This document shows, one piece after another, positions 17,901 through 26,708 of a stretch of 64,000 nt of DNA. Source of the stretch: Segetibacter sp. Lineage in GTDB: Bacteria > Bacteroidota > Bacteroidia > Chitinophagales > Chitinophagaceae. The stretch's first letter is position 1. Every line of letters starts with the position of its first letter. The stretch is from positions 1 to 64,000 of the forward strand of contig JAQBNO010000021.1 of assembly GCA_028288485.1 (NCBI GenBank), written 5' to 3'. A program made the translations under genes and the position numbers. The notes under the pieces were generated by a model. It searched no databases, had not been told where the DNA came from, and was given only the letters and a program-made list of their open reading frames with translations.

Positions 17901-19280
17901 CTGGTTACACAAACCGACGTGGGTTGTACAAGCGATACGGGCAGGCAAAAAATAACCGTACGCCCATTACCTGTTACTAATTTTTTAATGCCTGAAATTT
18001 GCGTTAACGATCCATTTGCTGCATTTACAGATAGCAGTAATATTCCCGGAAGCCCGGGAAGTCGCCTGACTTATAGCTGGAACTTCGGCGATCAATATGC
18101 AACGAATACAAATCCGAATACTTCAACACAACAACATCCACAACATAAATATTCCGTTGCCGGCATTTATAATGTTTCTCTCACTACAACATCGAATACC
18201 GGTTGTTCTTCTACTATTACAAAACCGTTTACCGTAAACAGTGCTGTACCTAAGGCTGATTTCAAGGTTAACACTACCGGTAACATTTGCAGTAATACAG
18301 CCATAGAAATTGAAAATACTTCGACAGTTGATATTGGGACAATAATAAAAATTGAGATAACATGGGACGCTAACCAGCCTGGTTCTGTAGTAACAATTGA
18401 TCATCCTGTGGCAGGTACACTCTATTCTCATACCTACCCGCTATCGAACAAAACAGAAGTTTACCAGGTGCGTTTACGAGCTTACACGGGGAAAAGCTGT
18501 GCAACTGAAAAAGTTATCCCTGTAACAGTTCAGGCGACGCCGAAAGTTACTTTTACCCCAGTTCCGGCCATGTGCCTCAATGATACTGCCCGTTCAATTA
18601 CGCAGGCAAAAGAAACAAGCGGTCTTACCGGTACGTTTTCATTTTCAGGGAAAGGTGTTTCTCCTTCCGGCCTATTTTCTCCCTCAACAGCCGGAGTTGG
18701 CCGTTCTGTCATTACATATACTTATACCTCCAACGAAGGCTGTAAAGACTCTGCTTCCCAAACTATCACCGTAATAGCTAATCCAACAGTTCGTTCAATG
18801 CCACGACTATTTGTTGCACAAGGAGGATCGGTTGTTTTAGATCCGGTAATAACAGGAAATGTTTCGTCATACAAATGGACACCACCTACCTTTTTGGACA
18901 ATGCCAACATTCGAAGACCAAGGAGTTCGCCTGACAAGGATATTACTTACCGGCTGACGGTAACTGGAGATGGTGGTTGCAAAGGTTATGGCGACATTAC
19001 CGTTAGTTTTCTTCTCGCTCCAATAATTCCGGGAGCATTTTCACCAAACGGAGATGGAATTAATGACAAATGGCTTATCAAGTCTCTCGATTCTTATCCC
19101 AACGCTACTGTTGATGTTTTCAACAGGTACGGTAAAATAGTCTTTAGTTCAAAAGGTTACGCACGGCCGTGGGACGGAACGTTTGCTGGAGGTAGTTTGC
19201 CGGTAGGAGTATACTACTATATTATCAGCACGGGAAATGGGGTAAAAGCATTTACAGGGTCAGTTACCATATTGAAATAA
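14955..19280 (+). CDS. very large PKD-repeat surface protein with gliding-motility C-terminal domain
   Basis: A 1441-residue secreted protein. The ATG at 14955 opens a signal peptide (MLRSLLYTFFLLLVFTAADA) and is preferred to the in-frame 14862. Residues about 20-480 resemble the IgGFc-binding/FCGBP-like N-terminal module common in Bacteroidota adhesins (KGKEFWVGYGYHQD; then NTEVEITPS). Six PKD-like repeats follow between about residues 578 and 1095, each with a W-x-FGDG-like core (for example WDFGDG, WSFGDG, WNWSFGDGTT). The last 85 residues are the gliding-motility-associated C-terminal domain, also called type B sorting (FSPNGDGINDKW near 1361, VFNRYGKIVF, PVGVYYYII). It should pass the type IX system and stay at the surface. 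The PorP/SprF gene next door supports that. Confidence 0.92.
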   Translation: MLRSLLYTFFLLLVFTAADAQELSNKGKEFWVGYGYHQDMKAAGNALNDQDMRLYFTSDVAAAVKVEIPGVGWSKTYQVTANAVTESDPIPKDGGQDSRLNEEGTFNRGIHITSNQPIVAYAHIYSSSNSGASLLFPVETLGSDYYSLNFTQKANTGDAHSWAFVIATEDNTEVEITPSAKTLKHNAGQSFVVPLKKGEIFNLMGETTGLTGVDLTGTRIRSVRNGIQSCEKIAVFSGAGRVSINCDNAADAPSADNLIQQVFPRSAWGNKYLTVPTAKLSNNYFRIAVNDPSTVVTVGGVRLTKLERNFYYEIIANTPQSIVSDKPVMVAQYITSSDANGSKPCGNSFGAYGDPEMIYISPIEQTIDKITLNSTRHYQIAYHYINVIIKSSAVQSFRLDGVPGAGSFSTHAGDPAFSFATFEVKAGSHNLRADAGFNAIAYGYGETESYGYNAGTNIKDLNRFITIQNPYSPVDIPVTCKNTIFSPSLTLPYQPSSIIWDFADNPNLSPSQAIPISNPVVSTSYVKDGVTLYVYTLQTQFTFNGTGTFPVKVTTDNSSANSCNGQQVNTFDITVLPAPIADFTYTHSGCATDAATFKDASTDNGKPLYKWVWDFGDGPADTRQNPPKTFSAAATYNVKLTAINDIGCFGETTKPLIIDPQPVADFNFSSPACVNSPVTFTDASTIPSGSITKWYWNFGNGKTTTETSKAPITSMYETTGPKSVSLQVENSSGCKSAVVTKSITVYASPTVDFDLAAVCLPSGVAMFNNLSSISDGTAASLTFLWSFGDGGTSTDKNPSYPYKTTGPFSVLLKATSAAGCSKDSTKIVSNIYEQPKAVFTNSAKLCVPDSIYFTDNSTASNSSVTEWNWSFGDGTTSKLRNPAKKYAAKGSYIVTLSIRSAAGCISQTEQKTIIINEAPTAAFAISNSTCENQPVTITDQSKANSGSIQSWSWIFGDGTSTTNQSPNPFSKTYSIQGDYTIKLVTQTDVGCTSDTGRQKITVRPLPVTNFLMPEICVNDPFAAFTDSSNIPGSPGSRLTYSWNFGDQYATNTNPNTSTQQHPQHKYSVAGIYNVSLTTTSNTGCSSTITKPFTVNSAVPKADFKVNTTGNICSNTAIEIENTSTVDIGTIIKIEITWDANQPGSVVTIDHPVAGTLYSHTYPLSNKTEVYQVRLRAYTGKSCATEKVIPVTVQATPKVTFTPVPAMCLNDTARSITQAKETSGLTGTFSFSGKGVSPSGLFSPSTAGVGRSVITYTYTSNEGCKDSASQTITVIANPTVRSMPRLFVAQGGSVVLDPVITGNVSSYKWTPPTFLDNANIRRPRSSPDKDITYRLTVTGDGGCKGYGDITVSFLLAPIIPGAFSPNGDGINDKWLIKSLDSYPNATVDVFNRYGKIVFSSKGYARPWDGTFAGGSLPVGVYYYIISTGNGVKAFTGSVTILK

Positions 19281-19391
19281 GGGGCTCTAATTATTTTAAG
19301 TAATTTTTAATCGTTGTAATATTTAAACGATAAAATCGTTTTTGGTAAAGGGCCATCCAATATTTATTTGACAATAACCTAATTTTAAACA

Positions 19392-20417
19392 ATGAAAAGA
19401 ATATTACTTTTTACTGTTGCTGTTCTTTATACACTAAGTAGTGTTTCTTTTGCTCAACAACTACCGCATTATACTCAATACGCACTTAATAATTATATTT
19501 TAAACCCTGCCATCGCCGGTATCGAAAATTATACAGATGTGAAAATTAGCCACCGGCAGCAATGGGTTGGAATAGATGGAGCACCTGTAACTACTTATTT
19601 AACCATTCAGGGCCCCATAAAAAAGAGTGACTATCAGCGGGTATCTTCAACGGGTTTTAGTGCTACAGGAGAAAATCCAAGGGGAAAAGCATATTGGCAG
19701 GATTATACAAAAGCCGACCCACACAGTGGAATTGGTTTAACAATTCTTAATGATCGTACGGGCCCTTTAAACAGGTTTTCAGCATACGGAACTTATGCCT
19801 ATCATTTAGGTATCTCGGCACGAACAAGTCTCGCCGTCGGCGTGTCCGCCGGGATAAAGAATACGACTTTAAATGCCGGTAAACTTTCTTTTGATGTTCC
19901 TGTTGATCCTGTGGTTTTCGGAAGCGGTTACCTTAATAGATTAAGTCCCGATATTAATGCAGGTATCTGGTTGTATTCTGCTGATTTTTTTGCCGGAATT
20001 TCTCTTCAAAATATTATTCCTTCCCGGCTAAAATTTTCAGAAGACACTGTGCGACTGGCCGGTGGAAAATTAATACCTCATACTTTTGTTACTGCCGGCT
20101 ATAAATTATTCGTTAACGATGACATTACTTTTCTTCCAAGTACCTTAGTGAAATATGTTACCGGTACGCCTGTTAGTTTCGATTTAAATGCCAGGTTCCA
20201 GTATCGTGATTTTTTATGGTTAGGAGGAAGTTACCGTAACCAGGATGGAATGGCAGCGATGCTTGGAATGAATATCAGCAATAGTATAAATGTTGGTTAT
20301 TCTTACGATATTACTACATCAAGGCTTAATACTGTGAGTCGCGGTTCTCATGAAATTTTAATTGGTTTCCTTTTGGGAAACAGCTATGGAGACTGGTGTC
20401 CACGCAACTTATGGTAG
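19392..20417 (+). CDS. PorP/SprF family type IX secretion outer-membrane protein
   Basis: A 341-residue outer-membrane protein. A signal peptide is followed by QQLPHYTQYALNNYILNPAIAG, the hallmark start of PorP/SprF proteins. The rest is an amphipathic beta barrel ending in a short strand (GDWCPRNLW). SprF-type proteins are needed to display a partner adhesin encoded next to them. Here the partner is the PKD protein 111 bases upstream, so the two most likely form one transcription unit and one surface system. Confidence 0.92.
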   Translation: MKRILLFTVAVLYTLSSVSFAQQLPHYTQYALNNYILNPAIAGIENYTDVKISHRQQWVGIDGAPVTTYLTIQGPIKKSDYQRVSSTGFSATGENPRGKAYWQDYTKADPHSGIGLTILNDRTGPLNRFSAYGTYAYHLGISARTSLAVGVSAGIKNTTLNAGKLSFDVPVDPVVFGSGYLNRLSPDINAGIWLYSADFFAGISLQNIIPSRLKFSEDTVRLAGGKLIPHTFVTAGYKLFVNDDITFLPSTLVKYVTGTPVSFDLNARFQYRDFLWLGGSYRNQDGMAAMLGMNISNSINVGYSYDITTSRLNTVSRGSHEILIGFLLGNSYGDWCPRNLW

Positions 20418-20757
20418 TTTTTTTTAACCGGCATCATTTCACTGTTCGTCTCGGTTTGTCCGCTGGTTCCCTTTGGTAATGGCACTTCCGGATGTATCGT
20501 GATACTCCATCTTTTTTTGGCGCCCCGGTTTAGCACCTACTTCGGCAGAAGGCGGTTAAACAAAACACCTACTCCTAACGTTATTCCATTTTTCAACCGA
20601 CATTATAGAAATGTACATAAAGGGAACCAAACTTTTAAAGCGCGGTAGCTAAAATACCTGGAGAGCAGCTTGGCGGCAAGAGTAAGCCTTAGTACAAAAG
20701 CATAATAAAAGCCAACTGTCACCAGTCGGCCTTCATTCGCGGTAATTATTTAAAGCC
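20418..20757. other. convergent intergenic region
   Basis: No gene seen. Near its right end a minus-strand terminator is visible at 20711-20730 (stem GCCAACTG/CAGTCGGC with loop TCAC, followed on the minus strand by a TTTT run), serving the M56 gene that ends at 20758. Confidence 0.5.
20711..20730 (-). terminator. rho-independent terminator of the M56 gene
   Basis: Eight-base stem with a G-U pair and a 4-base loop, followed on the minus strand by TTTTATTAT. Confidence 0.55.
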
Positions 20758-22752
20758 TTAAATTTTAATTATATAAACCTTTTTAGCCCGTATTGTAGCT
20801 TTAGGCATAGGCCTTTCTATAGCGGGTACTGGTGTCTCATAAGTCAATTCAGTGTCGTCGTCTGCGGGCTTCGCCTCTGTCTTTTTTTGTTTAGCCTTAG
20901 GGCAAAGGCAATTATTGACTAAGGGAGCGGGAGCACCTATTAAACGCGGTTTTTCGTGGTATTCATAAGAAAAACTCCCGCTTCTTTCAGCTCTGGCCGG
21001 ATCGCTTACCCCGGGAACGTTAAAATTCAGGTTGAAATCAGCGTTTACCTGGTTTAAAGAATTATATTGAAGTTTAACTTCCTCTATCTCCTTTTGAATT
21101 TGCCGGGCTAATAATTTCAATTCCTTCTTTAAGTCTATGTTTTTCCCTGTAATTTCTTCAACTACATTTTCATTCTTTATATTTCTCACTTCGTTGCGGA
21201 AAGAAAACGTCAGGTTAGCGGCTCCTATCTGTAATTTTAATTCTTTTATTTGTTGCAAGGCAGTTTCCATTTCATCCCTTACCTGTTCCTCTCTAACGGT
21301 TGATTCTTTTTTTTCATTTACGGCAACTTCTGCAAGCCTCGCTAAATGTTTTTGTAGTATTGCCTGGTTTTTCTTTGAAAGTAGAGTAATAGGTCTTGCC
21401 AATTCAATTGCCCGGCTTAAAGGGTAGTCAATGTCTTTCTGCTCCACATCTGGTGCTTCTCTATAAGATACATCTGCATCAATGATAGGTCGTACAGGTA
21501 TTAGACCAGTTTTCTCACCTGTTTTTTTCAATATAGGCGGTTCTACATTCCTGTTGGTAGTTCTCTCCAGTACGATTGCAGCGCCAGTTTTGGTTTCAGC
21601 CCTTTGTATTACTACAGCGTTTCCAGGCTTAATAAGAAAATAGACAGGATTAAATAAGGGGTTTTCAATTTTTGCTGCAAGGGGTTGAATTGCTTGCAAA
21701 GCATGTATTGAAGTTGAAGCAGAATTATTAATTTTTTTCGCAGGCGACAAATAAGCAAGTGAACTAAAAACTGTTGTCATAACTATAAGCGCCATTAGCT
21801 GGTGCTTGTAATAAAAAAAGCTTTTGTCCTTTTTTTCGATCATCCGTTTTATTCTTAATAACAATACTTGCTTATCCTCTGTTGCTTTCAACGCTAATAC
21901 AACCTTGGAAGAAGCCTGGCATGTTGCAATTTGAAGAAGCGCTGTTGCATATGAAGCAGCATTATATTCATACTGCAAAACCCAGTCGTCGCAACAGTTT
22001 TCTCTTTCCCTTTTTATATGTCCACTTATTAATTGCATAAAAGGATTGAAAAACAAGATGGCTTCGATTAATGTAAGGAAAAGATTAGTGATGTAATCAA
22101 AACGTTTGATGTGAGCAAGTTCATGAAGAATGACTGCTTCCATTTGCTCAGTATTCAAATGATTTATACTGGCTAAAGGAATTAAAATGACCGGTTTAAA
22201 AAATCCGATAGTTAAAGGCGTTTTGACTATCTCTGAAATGAAAATAAAAACGTTGCGCTTTATACCTAATTGAAGCGACAATTGCTGTACAAACAAGCGC
22301 CAGTTAACTTCTATTTTTTGTAGTCCTCTGGTTTTTACCGCCTGCGTATAACGATATGCCTGCAACCATTTGAGAGATAAAAATAAAAGCAAAGCCAGGT
22401 AAGCGATAGATAAGTATGGAAGTAACTTTTCAGTTTGCAACACCCATAATAAAAGGTTGGAATTTGTAACAGCCTGACTGCTGCTAACCTCCAAAGAGCC
22501 GGGCGTTTGAGGGTACAAATAAGAGTTGCCAATTTGTGAAAACTCATGGTAGAAAAAAAGAAATGTTCCTGAGAACCAGGTAAACCCTGCGATTTGCAAA
22601 AACAACCCCGATACATACTTTTGGTGAGCCGGTAATTTGCAAAGAGAATGTATAATAACGTACACCAGCCATAGAAGTGCGTACTGCCACAGACTATTAA
22701 TTATTGCATAGCCCAAAGCCTGCAAAAAAGGGGAGTGGGTTACCTGTTCCAT
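20758..22752 (-). CDS. BlaR1/MecR1-type M56 family membrane metallopeptidase
   Basis: A 664-residue membrane protein. Four or five transmembrane helices lie in the first 130 residues and another near 312-330. The zinc peptidase motif is His210-Glu-Leu-Ala-His214 in VILHELAHIKRFDY, followed by the cytoplasmic ERENCCDDWVL block. Unlike staphylococcal BlaR1 it lacks a penicillin-binding sensor domain. The C-terminal 300 residues are instead low-complexity and rich in charged coiled-coil sequence (roughly 450-570). It starts 3 bases after the BlaI-like gene stops, so the pair is one operon: the protease probably relieves repression when it senses an envelope signal that cannot be inferred. Confidence 0.9.
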   Translation of the reverse strand: MEQVTHSPFLQALGYAIINSLWQYALLWLVYVIIHSLCKLPAHQKYVSGLFLQIAGFTWFSGTFLFFYHEFSQIGNSYLYPQTPGSLEVSSSQAVTNSNLLLWVLQTEKLLPYLSIAYLALLLFLSLKWLQAYRYTQAVKTRGLQKIEVNWRLFVQQLSLQLGIKRNVFIFISEIVKTPLTIGFFKPVILIPLASINHLNTEQMEAVILHELAHIKRFDYITNLFLTLIEAILFFNPFMQLISGHIKRERENCCDDWVLQYEYNAASYATALLQIATCQASSKVVLALKATEDKQVLLLRIKRMIEKKDKSFFYYKHQLMALIVMTTVFSSLAYLSPAKKINNSASTSIHALQAIQPLAAKIENPLFNPVYFLIKPGNAVVIQRAETKTGAAIVLERTTNRNVEPPILKKTGEKTGLIPVRPIIDADVSYREAPDVEQKDIDYPLSRAIELARPITLLSKKNQAILQKHLARLAEVAVNEKKESTVREEQVRDEMETALQQIKELKLQIGAANLTFSFRNEVRNIKNENVVEEITGKNIDLKKELKLLARQIQKEIEEVKLQYNSLNQVNADFNLNFNVPGVSDPARAERSGSFSYEYHEKPRLIGAPAPLVNNCLCPKAKQKKTEAKPADDDTELTYETPVPAIERPMPKATIRAKKVYIIKI

Positions 22753-22755
22753 ACA

Positions 22756-23154
22756 TTATTGGTTTTTCAAATTGTTTAGAAGTTGTTGAATTTCCTCTAA
22801 CTCTTCTTTACTGGGCGATTGGCTACCTAAAGCCTGCATTACTAGCTGCGATGAAGAACCCCCAAAAAGGCTGTTTATCATTTTTCCGACAAATTGGCTT
22901 TGCGTTTTTTCTTTGCTTACGTTAGCCTGGTAGATGTGAGTCTTAGCAGAATCGTCTCTTAAAACTAATCCCTTTTCAAACATGATCTGCATCAGCTTTA
23001 GGGTAGTTGTATAACCGGCCTCTTTTGATTGAAGTATAATTTCGTGAACTTCTCTTACAGTTGCCTTTTCTTTTTCCCACAAAACCTGTAGAATTTCTAA
23101 TTCTCCTTCGGTTGGTTTAATCTGTTTTGTCATATACGAGTAATTTCGTACCAA
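22756..23154 (-). CDS. BlaI/MecI/CopY family transcriptional repressor
   Basis: A 132-residue winged-helix repressor (KPTEGELEILQVLWEKEKATVREV at residues 13-36, recognition helix near GYTTTLKLMQIM, residues 51-62). The C-terminal dimerisation part ends in a Leu-rich helix (LEEIQQLLNNL). It is the usual partner of an M56 peptidase, which lies directly downstream. It probably represses its own operon; the operator cannot be fixed without a known dyad. The N-terminal MVRNYSYMTKQIK could start at Met8 (23133). Confidence 0.93.
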   Translation of the reverse strand: MVRNYSYMTKQIKPTEGELEILQVLWEKEKATVREVHEIILQSKEAGYTTTLKLMQIMFEKGLVLRDDSAKTHIYQANVSKEKTQSQFVGKMINSLFGGSSSQLVMQALGSQSPSKEELEEIQQLLNNLKNQ

Positions 23155-23298
23155 TGATAAAAAGAATTCCTTTAAATTAACTGCTTGTTAAAGGTTTTGT
23201 ATCAAAATTAACAGTTTGAATTATTGTAGAAGAAAAGGAAGGACGAACAGTTGGAAAAACGTATGAGCGGTAGTAAAAAGCTGAATAAAGAAAATAAA

Positions 23299-23322
23299 GT
23301 ACAAGTGAGTGACACAACGATG
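23299..23322 (-). repeat. dispersed intergenic repeat, class I copy
   Basis: GTACAAGTGAGTGACAC then AACGATG. It sits 72 bases beyond the stop of the membrane protein gene at 23395 and in its sense direction. A downstream box GGTTGGCCACCAAAAA matches the conserved outer flank of other copies. Confidence 0.88.
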
Positions 23323-23394
23323 TGAAATTGATGTTCGCAGGTTGGCCACCAAAAATAAAAAAATTTAAAACGGTTACTCTACTATTAGTGGAAA

Positions 23395-23793
23395 TCAGTT
23401 AGTTTTTGTTTCCTGGCCAGGCTTTTCGATAATTGAACCCTTGTTATTAAGGTGCATGATGAAATAACTGATAAAACAAATAAACAAAAGAATAAGAAGG
23501 GTAAGTATTACCCACTGAAAATCTTTTATTTTTCCTTTTTCAAGCCGGTGCTTTTTACTGTGAAGTTGCTGGTGAAGCTTTTGATTTAACTGGCTTACGT
23601 GCTTTTTTACTCGTTCAGGATTGTTTATTTGTTGTAGTCCGTCAATGGCATCGCTTTCAAAAGAATTATTGGTGATTTTTTCTTCAATCACTGCTTTCTC
23701 CTCTTCCGGAGTATTGTCGTCCAGGTATTTTAGCAGTTCCTCATCACTAACCTGCTGACCATTATCCGATAATATTTCTTTCCAGTCAGCCAT
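23395..23793 (-). CDS. probable membrane anti-sigma factor
   Basis: A 132-residue protein with an acidic N-terminal cytoplasmic part containing the anti-sigma-like start SDEELLKYLDDNTPEEEKAVIEE (residues 16-38), a basic helix around 65-90, and one transmembrane helix (about 92-114). Only a short periplasmic tail follows. The gene overlaps the sigma factor gene by 8 bases, which strongly suggests coupled translation and function as its regulator. The family is not recognised by name; the role is inferred from context and layout. Confidence 0.7.
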   Translation of the reverse strand: MADWKEILSDNGQQVSDEELLKYLDDNTPEEEKAVIEEKITNNSFESDAIDGLQQINNPERVKKHVSQLNQKLHQQLHSKKHRLEKGKIKDFQWVILTLLILLFICFISYFIMHLNNKGSIIEKPGQETKTN

Positions 23794-24361
23794 GTACTTT
23801 CTTCATTTTTTTCTCAACAATTAACTTAAGGTTTCGTTTGCCGTTTTGTATATAGCTCTTTACCTGTAACAGACTATATCCTGTGGTAGCGGTAATTTCG
23901 TGGTAGGTCCTTTTTTGCAAATAAAATAAAGTTACACATATTTTTTGCTCCTCACTTAATTCGTCAAGGCCTTCCTCAACTAACGACAGAGTTCTGTCTT
24001 TTTCAAGAAGATCAGATTTTGAAGTTGCTTCTTCACCTGATGACACGTTATCTGTTAGTTCTACGGGTATACGTCCCTGCCGCTCCCTGATTTTCATCAG
24101 GCAAAGGTTCTTGGCGATCATGTATAACCAGCTTTTAAAATATTCAACTTTGTATTTCGGTAATTCAGTAACTACCTTCAAAAAGATTTGCTGAACTGCA
24201 TCTTTCGCATCTTCTTCGTCCTTGAGGTATTTAAGACAAACACCAAATAGTAACATGGTATAACGTTCAAGCAAAATACCCAGCCATTGGTTATTTCCAT
24301 TGCTGTAATATTTATTCAGCAGTTCCTTATCTTCGATATGTGCCGATGCATTTTTAACCAC
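23786..24361 (-). CDS. ECF-type RNA polymerase sigma factor
   Basis: A 191-residue sigma-70 family protein. Region 2 covers about residues 20-90 (YLKDEEDAKDAVQQIFLKV, then FKSWLYMIAKNLCLMKIR). Region 4 is near 135-185 (ELSEEQKICVTLFYLQKRTY, then the HTH around SLLQVKSYIQNGKRNL). It overlaps the downstream membrane protein gene, its likely anti-sigma factor. It probably drives an envelope or growth-state regulon. It is divergent from the NlpC/P60 gene, whose promoter lies in the 72-base gap. Confidence 0.92.
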   Translation of the reverse strand: MVKNASAHIEDKELLNKYYSNGNNQWLGILLERYTMLLFGVCLKYLKDEEDAKDAVQQIFLKVVTELPKYKVEYFKSWLYMIAKNLCLMKIRERQGRIPVELTDNVSSGEEATSKSDLLEKDRTLSLVEEGLDELSEEQKICVTLFYLQKRTYHEITATTGYSLLQVKSYIQNGKRNLKLIVEKKMKKVHG

Positions 24362-24433
24362 GCTTCAATGTAGATAATTTTTTAAGTAGGATGCTGCATT
24401 GATAATATTCCATAACGTTATTAACTTTTTTAT

Positions 24434-25201
24434 ATGGCTTTTTTGATTTGTATGGTTCCCGTTTGTCCTGTTCGTGCAGACGCTTCGCATAGGAGTGAAC
24501 AAACAACTCAATTATTATTTGGTGAGCTTTGTGAGTTACTGGAAAGAGCAAAAGATTTTGTAAAGATTAGAGTGGTATATGACAATTACGAAGGATGGTG
24601 CCAGGCAACACAATTGGAGGAATTTGGTGAAGTCGAAAAAGAGCATCAGTACGAAAAGCTGGCGGGGGAGTGGGTGAACAAGATCTATATCAACCAGCAA
24701 CCTATGAATGTTCCTTTTGGCAGCTCACTTACCTTTTTTAACAGTGATGGTTTTATAGGCCAGTATAAGCCAGAATTTAATGGAAGTGTAGTTGAGCCGC
24801 AACAAAATACCTTTACTGCAGAATTGATTAAAAGTTTTTCCGGCACTTTTATAAACACTCCTTATTTGTGGGGAGGGCGGTCGGTTTTCGGAATCGATTG
24901 CAGCGGGTTTAGCCAGCTTATTTTCAAATGCTTCAACATACCGTTATTAAGAGATGCTTACCAGCAGGCAACGCAGGGAGACGCGGTTGGTTTTTTACAA
25001 GAGGTAAAATGTGGCGACCTTGCTTTTTTCGACAATGAAGCAGGAAGAATAACACACGTTGGAATCCTTCTTGATGCAAATACCATCATTCATGCGTCAG
25101 GAAAAGTAAGAATAGATAAAATGGATAACCTTGGAATTGTCAACAGTGGTTCAGGTAAGCGGACACATAACCTCAGGGTAATAAAGAGGATGACGGATTG
25201 A
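24434..25201 (+). CDS. C40 family NlpC/P60 cell-wall peptidase
   Basis: 255 residues. The N-terminal half holds SH3-like bacterial domains (ICMVPVCPVRADASHRSEQT at the start is typical of this group). Residues about 130-250 form the NlpC/P60 domain with catalytic Cys156 (GIDCSGF), His208 (ITHVGI) and His220 (IIHASG). Members cut the gamma-D-glutamyl-diamino acid bond in peptidoglycan stem peptides. No signal peptide is evident, as is usual for the Bacteroidota dipeptidyl-peptidase VI-like branch, which may recycle muropeptides in the cytoplasm. Confidence 0.92.
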   Translation: MAFLICMVPVCPVRADASHRSEQTTQLLFGELCELLERAKDFVKIRVVYDNYEGWCQATQLEEFGEVEKEHQYEKLAGEWVNKIYINQQPMNVPFGSSLTFFNSDGFIGQYKPEFNGSVVEPQQNTFTAELIKSFSGTFINTPYLWGGRSVFGIDCSGFSQLIFKCFNIPLLRDAYQQATQGDAVGFLQEVKCGDLAFFDNEAGRITHVGILLDANTIIHASGKVRIDKMDNLGIVNSGSGKRTHNLRVIKRMTD

Positions 25202-25372
25202 GTTGGCGGGATACAAGTTAGGGTTGCCGGTTACAAGCCAAGGTGTAACTTAAGTGCTTAGTTGCCAACCGAGCAGCAATAAAAATTGAGCAAGGATCGT
25301 GCTTTAGTAGAATTTTAGTACCCACTTTATCACTCCCGTTAAACATGTTGCCCGTTTAAATGGGGGGCCGGC

Positions 25373-25400
25373 CAGCGTCGCATTTCGTGCGTAGGCAGAA
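25373..25400 (+). repeat. dispersed intergenic repeat, degenerate class II copy
   Basis: GCGTCGCATTTCGTGCG followed by TAGGCAGAAATACT, closely matching the copy at 30007-30032 and its GGCAGAAATTCT flank, but lacking the CATCGTT end. Confidence 0.5.
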
Positions 25401-25434
25401 ATACTATTTAGCGGGTTTTCTTTTATCAAAAAGA

Positions 25435-25471
25435 AGATTTTCTTGTACTAAATTATAGTACAAGAAAATCT
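25435..25471. terminator. bidirectional terminator between NlpC/P60 and pyrophosphatase genes
   Basis: Perfect 15-base arms AGATTTTCTTGTACT / AGTACAAGAAAATCT with a 7-base loop. T runs are present on both strands. Confidence 0.75.
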
Positions 25472-25505
25472 AATTATTGTAAAACAAGACAAAGTTGTTG
25501 TTTAA

Positions 25506-26054
25506 CTATTTGAAATGCTCTTTATAAGCATCCATAGCTTCCTGGATAATTTTAAGCGCAACACTTTTATCCTGAAACTCTTCTACTTTTACTGATTTAT
25601 TTTCCAGCGTCTTATACTCTTCAAAAAAGTGGCGAAGTTCACTAAAGAAGTGCTTCGGAAGTTCTTCGATGTTATTGATGTAATTAATAGACGGATCGTG
25701 TGCAGCAACTGCAATAATTTTATCATCGGCATCACCGCCATCAATCATTTGCATTACACCAATAACCTTAGCGGTAACAAGGCACATGGGCACAATGCTG
25801 ATACTTGATAAGACAAGAATATCTAATGGATCTTTATCATCTCCATAGGTTTGAGGAATAAATCCGTAGTTGGAAGGATAATAGAAAGATGAATATATGA
25901 CCCTGTCTAATTTCAAAAGTCCGCTGGGCTTATCGATCTCATATTTTGCCCGCGATCCCTGCGGAATTTCAATAACTGCATTTACAGTTCTTGGTGCCTG
26001 TTCCCCGGCTTCTACTCCATGCCACGGATGTAAAACGTTTATTAATTTTTCCAT
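25506..26054 (-). CDS. ppa: inorganic pyrophosphatase, family I
   Basis: A 182-residue soluble enzyme that hydrolyses pyrophosphate to phosphate, cytoplasmic. The family I signature is visible as [11 protein letters not shown] (the Asp-x-Asp-Pro-x-Asp metal site), together with [15 protein letters not shown] and YGFIPQTYG before it. Length fits bacterial hexameric enzymes. It ends next to a strong terminator and appears monocistronic. Confidence 0.95.
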   Translation of the reverse strand: MEKLINVLHPWHGVEAGEQAPRTVNAVIEIPQGSRAKYEIDKPSGLLKLDRVIYSSFYYPSNYGFIPQTYGDDKDPLDILVLSSISIVPMCLVTAKVIGVMQMIDGGDADDKIIAVAAHDPSINYINNIEELPKHFFSELRHFFEEYKTLENKSVKVEEFQDKSVALKIIQEAMDAYKEHFK

Positions 26055-26300
26055 ATTTGTATTTAGAAATGCTTAAATTTCGATCAGAAATAACCAGTAA
26101 TGCAGGCATCTTCCCATTCCCGCTGCAAAAAGTTAATTTGGCTGCAATATTACGATTTTACTGCTGCAACTACACTATAAAAAGTAAAAGTGGAAAAGCT
26201 GCTAATAGTTCTAATACCCAAACATAGAATTAGTTGCACGTTGCTAAGAACTTTGCGGTTGCAAAAGAGCTACTAAAGATATTGGGCAACTTACATGAAC

Positions 26301-26708
26301 TCACAGGTTACCTGAAAAAGTGTATTTAAAATCTACCAGCCAGTCTCCTTTGTATTTTACCACTTTTAATTTTTGAGGTATTTTTCGATAGGAATTACTA
26401 AAGTTAATAATGGTAACACTATCAGCTATTACATCGGTAACTTCGGTGATTACTATAGAAGCCTTACTGAAAGACGTCTTTTCCTGTTCGCTATACTTAT
26501 TAAATGTTTGAATAGATTTACTAAGCCAAAACTGATTGTCTTCGTCCTGTAACATGTACCTGTTTGCCGTTGAAAATTTTCCTTTTAACGATTGCTGAAT
26601 AAATTCTCTTCCGGCATCTAATGCATTTTCAGGTTTGTGGTAGTCGTCATCTTCATTCTTGCAGGAGAACAAGAACAGACAGGCCATAATAAATAAGTAA
26701 TATTTCAT
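26301..26708 (-). CDS. small lipoprotein, possible NTF2-like (DUF4878-type) fold
   Basis: 135 residues. The lipobox LFSC puts the lipidated Cys at position 16, followed by an acidic stretch. The rest (ALDAGREFIQQSLKGKFSTA, later YKGDWLVDFKYTF) has the helix-then-curved-sheet pattern of DUF4878/NTF2-like lipoproteins of Bacteroidota. Function unknown. It stands 92 bases after the PhoH start on the same strand. Confidence 0.7.
   Translation of the reverse strand: MKYYLFIMACLFLFSCKNEDDDYHKPENALDAGREFIQQSLKGKFSTANRYMLQDEDNQFWLSKSIQTFNKYSEQEKTSFSKASIVITEVTDVIADSVTIINFSNSYRKIPQKLKVVKYKGDWLVDFKYTFSGNL

Larger units (their letters stand above)
25202..25505. other. convergent intergenic region with degenerate repeat and terminator
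   Basis: Contains an eroded class II repeat at about 25373-25400 (CAGCGTCGCATTTCGTGCG then TAGGCAGAA) and a long terminator hairpin at 25435-25471. Confidence 0.6.
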
